NCBI GenBank assembly: GCA_025766275.1
Contig: JAFKAC010000246.1
Location: 1 to 47,519, forward strand
Reading direction: 5' to 3'
Source: Lactarius indigo
Lineage: Eukaryota > Basidiomycota > Agaricomycetes > Russulales > Russulaceae
DNA: 47,519 nt
Both the position numbers and the translations under genes were made by a program. The stretch's first letter is position 1, and every line of letters begins with the position of its first letter. Below are positions 43,342 to 47,519 of the stretch, piece after piece. The notes under the pieces were generated by a model that did not search any database, was not told where the DNA came from, and saw only the letters and a program-made list of their open reading frames with translations.

Positions 43342-45837
43342 TTACCCGGTCTGGTTTTTGAAGTTATTGTATGCGACGCAAAGGTCGTCCCAGGCCTCTG
43401 AAGATGAATGCGTTTCGGTGAGTATTTTCCCGCGCGTCCGGACGCGATGGGCTCACTAGGTGGTTTGACTGTAGCCTTCACCTCAGGGACATCTTCCGCG
43501 AAAACAGCCGCAAAGCCGCTAGAGATAATCCGGTACATCAGCGTAAGGAATGAGGTGGCTCAGGTCGGACGCACGCCTCAAAGTGCCAATCGATGTGGCA
43601 GTGGAGAAACCACGGGCCAGGGTTGTCAGTGGCGAACCGGAATGTGACGTTATCGTTATCTCCGAGGTTGCCTATACTTACGACGTCGCGCATGACGGGA
43701 TTGTTGTAGTTATACGTTGCGTTGCCCGCGCTGCGAACGACGTGGAAAGCGTGTCCATGCAAGTGAATAGGGTGCTGATTGAGAACGAGGGTTAGCGGTC
43801 CCGGCATGGACGTTGCTAGCTCTGTGATAAACTGCAGACTCACCGGTCCGGCGAAAGCACTGGAAGGAATGGAGACTTCAACGCTAGCATTCTTGCCATT
43901 GCTGCCCCCAACCAGGTAGACGCTTCCATTTGGGAGGAGCTGCGACGGAGGTGCTCCATTTAAAATCTGGAGCAGGACAGGGACTCCCGGGCTTTCGAAT
44001 GAAACGTTGTTAACCAGGAATTTGCCAGTTACAAAGTCCTATTTTTTATTGTTTGTTTGGTGTGTCAGTAATTCTCATTGAAAGGTGCTTACTGCAGAAA
44101 CGTCAAGATTAATGTTGATGTCGGCGCCACCAGGAACTGGTTTGCCAGGCTATAAAGTCGTATTATCGTGTAACTCAAACACAATCGAGCAGACAGTTCT
44201 GACTTACCACGGGGGTGGGATTGAGTGGCTATACAAGTAAAATATTAGCGCAGTTCACTTACGATGGGCATAAAAATACCTACGTGAAGATCCGTCTCTT
44301 TGAGTGGCCGCACGCTTGGCGGGATATTATTGGGGTCGGATGATGGATTAATAGCAGGAGCTCCTTGATAGCGTAGAATAGCCAAGTTGGTCAAGTCTGT
44401 GAAATTCTGGCTTGCTGCGGCATTGGGCACGGCACGGATCCCTTCGCACGACAACAGTGAGCCCACAAATTATCGGACAATTCCGAAAAAAAAAAATTAC
44501 AATAATTATTAATTGACTGGTTAGCATTCAACTGAAAACCGGTACGACGATAAGTTTTCTTTCCAGGGTATTGGTCAACAAAATCTCCTTACCACAACCG
44601 AGTACCGTTGTCCTGTTTGGGAATTAGTCAACACCATCCGGATTTGTTTCTGCTCATTCTTACCTGCAAAAATTTCAAGCGAGTCAACCAGCAACGGCTG
44701 ATGGTTGACGCTGTCAACCTCGATGACTGTCAACTGATGTCCATCAATTGAGAAGTTGAAAGCCGGCTCGCAAGAGATGGACACCAGACGTAGTCGGTAG
44801 CTGTTTGGTACGACATGTCAAAGTCGTACTTTGGCCCTAGAAGTGAGCACTGCCTAACCGTTTTCCATGAACGACATTCACTATAGCGAGGGACACACTG
44901 GGCCCGCCTAGGTAACGACCTTTGCCGTTAATCAAAGTGGAGTCGGGCACACTGTGGAATCCTCAGCGTCAGAATTTTGACGGGGGAGCGATGGTCACTT
45001 ACGGAAACTGCGCCTGTAATGAAGTGATATGGTACCAATCCGCAAGTGTAATAACGGTGTCCTCTGCGACGAGAGGTTGGTCGACCGTGATAATAATACC
45101 TGACATGTACCTCACCGTTGTCAATGTCATATAGATCACCATGGGGGTCATCCGGGTCATATATGACCAAGGCACCACGTAAGCCATCACAGTACTGGGC
45201 CTTGAAGTGGCTGTGATACCAAAATGTCCCCTAAGACATTCGGAAAAGAGTGAGTTGGCTGGATTTTACGTGGCAGATAAGATGTGCTACCGCTTGGTCA
45301 AATCCGGTGAACTGGTAAGAGAACCCTTGAGACGGTATAATGGGGCATTGATTAACGAATGCACCACCATCCGCGAAATTGGTGGTCCTTTGGAAGATCC
45401 CGTGCCAATGCTATAGTGTGTTAAAGTTATTTCCATGCTCTGTAGGGGAGACAGCTCCTCACGATAGAAGTTACTAGATCCATAGAAGAATCAGTCAGAT
45501 TGTTGAAGACGTTGACCGAAAAATCGTCGCCCTGGTGATTACCGTAGCTTCAACAGCAAGATATGTGGGATTGCCAACAGAACTTTACCTTGGCAGCCCG
45601 AATCAGAGGGCCCGGGAAAGTGCTACCTGCGAGTACGGAACTAAAGACAGGGCACCGATTAATATTCTTGCTATGACAGGATAGACTATGGGTGGCATAC
45701 GAGCGGTTAAATCCATCGGGGGATATATTGGCATTTACAATCGAAAGGAAGGAGGAAGGCCCAATGAATGCGGAGACCCTCTCTGAGACGGTAGCAAGGA
45801 GCGCAACGCCGAACGAACGAAGTCGCATGACTGGCAC
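43342..45837 (-). CDS. lcc: Laccase (multicopper oxidase, EC 1.10.3.2), 17 exons
   Basis: Exons, 5' to 3': 45701-45837, 45589-45640, 45463-45531, 45291-45410, 45116-45230, 45003-45063, 44859-44951, 44664-44800, 44593-44612, 44501-44531, 44284-44441, 44208-44228, 44093-44149, 43844-44038, 43575-43774, 43457-43518 and 43342-43397. The product is 527 aa. It has a signal-peptide-like start and a mature end near FIGP. Copper signatures are L1 HWHG (H87, H89), L2 GTFWYHSHF (H132, H134), L3 HPIHLHGH (423-430) and L4 HCHIDWH (480-486) with the type-1 Cys481. The residue ten places after the Cys is Phe491, the pattern often linked with higher redox potential. It oxidises phenols with reduction of O2 to water and is secreted. 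N-glycosylation-like sites are present. Met4 is an alternative start. One intron (44442-44500) uses GTAATT and a GAAG acceptor. Confidence 0.93.
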
Positions 45838-45909
45838 TGAGATAAAGAGAGATGCTAGGGTCCTGGAACCTGAGAAGTGGTTGACCTATTGTCGTATGCA
45901 TTGACCGCC

Positions 45910-45915
45910 TTTATA
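45910..45915 (-). promoter_or_regulatory. TATA-like box of the laccase gene
   Basis: On the minus strand this reads TATAAA followed by GGCGG, about 73 bases before the first laccase ATG. Fungal laccase genes commonly have a TATA box within about 150 bases of the start. Confidence 0.5.
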
Positions 45916-47519
45916 CGATAAGGCAGGCGGCTGAAGGGTAGTACTTTTCCTGGAACCAAAGGAAATCCATGGCACATTTTTAGGATTATGTAGAGAGTCA
46001 TGCGATTACAACGGACTTGAAACACCATTCAGCTGTTCATTGACGTTCATCGAACGTACATCCGGGACGCCACCGTGTGAATGGCGAGGAGTGCATCGCC
46101 CGCCGACAGAATGGCTAGGAAACGGATAACCGGATGTCTAAAGCCCCGTCATCCTCTTCTGACAGAGCAGAAAGGACTGTTCTCAGCTTCTCTAGGAGTT
46201 GTCGCTAGAAATGGCTACATTTCAATCGCATGAGCTGACGCAGAACCCGCTTGGGGACTATGATGACATAATAATTATCACGTGTACGACCCAAAGGGGG
46301 AAATCCACCTTCCTTTCTGGCAGATTGGTTGCCGTCTCTTCACTCACAGCGATGGGCCGATGGCAGTGGCGTCCGGGCCCTTTTCCTTACCGGACTCTGA
46401 CTTTCCAGGAGAAAACCTCTACGTGGCACTTCTGGATCTTCGCTAAAAAAATTGCCTCAACCTTCCATTCTCATCTCGATTCTCATGCTACGAGTTGCTC
46501 GTAGCAGCATGCAGTCTTTCTGGTAGTCGGCGTCTTGTGTACTAGTTGGTTGAGAGTAACGATCGGGCGACTCTACTGCGATAGAAACTGACATGCTACT
46601 GTTTCTAAGCACTTTTTATTAACGAATGCTAGCTGTGTCACTGACGCTCTCTCACGTTCCTCAGTGCCCAAGGAAGAGCTTAGGCAGACGACTCCGTTCT
46701 ATATCTGTTCGGCGACATTTAGGACTTCTCTTTCTTCTCGAACATTGTGCTCCCATGCACGTCTTGCCAGCTCCGTGAGATCTCGCTAGCCCTTTTTGGC
46801 ACGATCTGGTTCAACTAGTGACTAGTGATTACTTCTAAACAAGTTCTGCAGGGCTCAGTGACAGTAACGACGGACACAAATGATCCCATCAGACTGGATC
46901 CACTGTTTTTTTTTTGAGCTCAACCCGTAAGGACGTTACCGATTTCGACTCGAAGAAGTACAATAAAATCTGTTCCTCATGCGTTACGTCTCACCGACGT
47001 TTGGGGTTCCATACCACTCTTTCCACCGCCAGTCAGCTGACAGCATGGGGCGCTCTCGTTTTTCGGGGAGAAATTAAACAGGAGTTACGACTACCCAGAG
47101 CGTTGTATCACGCGCGCATCCTTGATACGAATCCTGTCGTGGTCGATGATACATACTCTTCAGAAGGACGTATTCGGTGCAGAACAGTCCTTACTAGTGA
47201 GGCAATTTATTGCATTTACCCTGCCGGCGTCCAGCAGATTCCGAGTCCCGAGCCCACCTCAAGACCACTCTCCCGGTGCGACCTACCTTTGGATTGTTTT
47301 TGAAATCGTCTCAAGAACCTTGTCTTGATTCTGTTGGTGACTAACTCCTATGTCTGCAGGACCATTGGTCTGTGAGAGATAGTCCAAACGCGCGCAAGAC
47401 CATGAACCAAATGTAAAAGTGAGCGGAACCTCCAATGTGTTTGCCGTATGAAATTCGCGCGCACAGGTATTCCAAACTAGAACTCCTCTTTGCTTGGACA
47501 TTCTTATCCCGCAGCATGA
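45916..47519. other. Laccase upstream region and right edge, no gene recognised
   Basis: The plus-strand frames at 46199-46504 and 46914-47303 and a minus-strand frame at 47283-47501 are the longest. None matches a family I know, and each overlaps others in different frames. The region should contain the laccase promoter. Confidence 0.4.

Noticed and set aside
46914..47303. 129-codon plus-strand frame at the right edge
   Set aside because: Not recognised, and overlapped by another plus-strand frame; the composition looks non-coding.

Overview
The window is nuclear DNA of a filamentous basidiomycete, most likely an Agaricomycete wood-decay fungus. The evidence is short introns (about 46-66 nt) with GT..AG ends inside every recognisable gene, families typical of that group (an expanded cytochrome P450 family, an F-box family, a multicopper laccase split into many small exons, a fungal STAND/NLR 'Goodbye'-type N-terminal domain), and degenerate Ty1/copia and small inverted-repeat elements. 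There are no operons, and no rRNA or tRNA gene that I can defend. The species cannot be fixed by eye.

Layout. (1) 1.9-4.9 kb, minus strand: two tandem F-box/leucine-rich units that an ordinary 53-nt intron can join in frame into one protein of about 1004 aa with two C-terminal C2H2 zinc fingers. (2) 5.4-7.05 kb: a wrecked Ty1/copia element with short terminal direct repeats, a 126-bp inverted-repeat (MITE-like) insertion and an internal fold-back palindrome. (3) 7.7-32.6 kb: the core of the window, seven complete paralogous cytochrome P450 genes, here called P450-1 to P450-7. The first six are on the minus strand and the last on the plus strand. All seven have the same seven-exon structure and can be spliced by eye to 506-515 aa with no stop or frameshift. 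Their 5' and 3' flanks are also homologous, so the duplicated unit is gene plus flanks. The array carries later damage: a 791-bp terminal-inverted-repeat element in the 5' flank of P450-4, a tandem duplication of the P450-7 upstream region, a broken NLR-type gene at about 28 kb, and flank fragments that look like scars of lost P450 units. (4) 32.6-38.7 kb: no gene I can defend, only a dispersed repeat of about 600 bp whose partner lies at 20.9 kb. (5) 38.7-40.6 kb, plus strand: a two-exon gene for a proline/serine-rich, mostly disordered protein of 612 aa. (6) 40.6-43.3 kb: non-coding, with a pyrimidine-rich stretch. (7) 43.3-45.8 kb, minus strand: a 17-exon laccase, 527 aa, with all four copper-binding signatures. 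(8) 45.8-47.5 kb: nothing recognised.

How the genes work together. The P450s are predicted membrane-anchored class II monooxygenases that would draw electrons from a reductase encoded elsewhere. No terpene synthase, polyketide synthase or transferase lies beside them, so the array looks like lineage-specific expansion of one P450 family (xenobiotic, lignin-derived or unknown secondary-metabolite oxidation) and not a classical biosynthetic cluster. The laccase is secreted and acts on phenolics. Its proximity to the P450s is compatible with a wood-decay lifestyle but does not prove a joint pathway.
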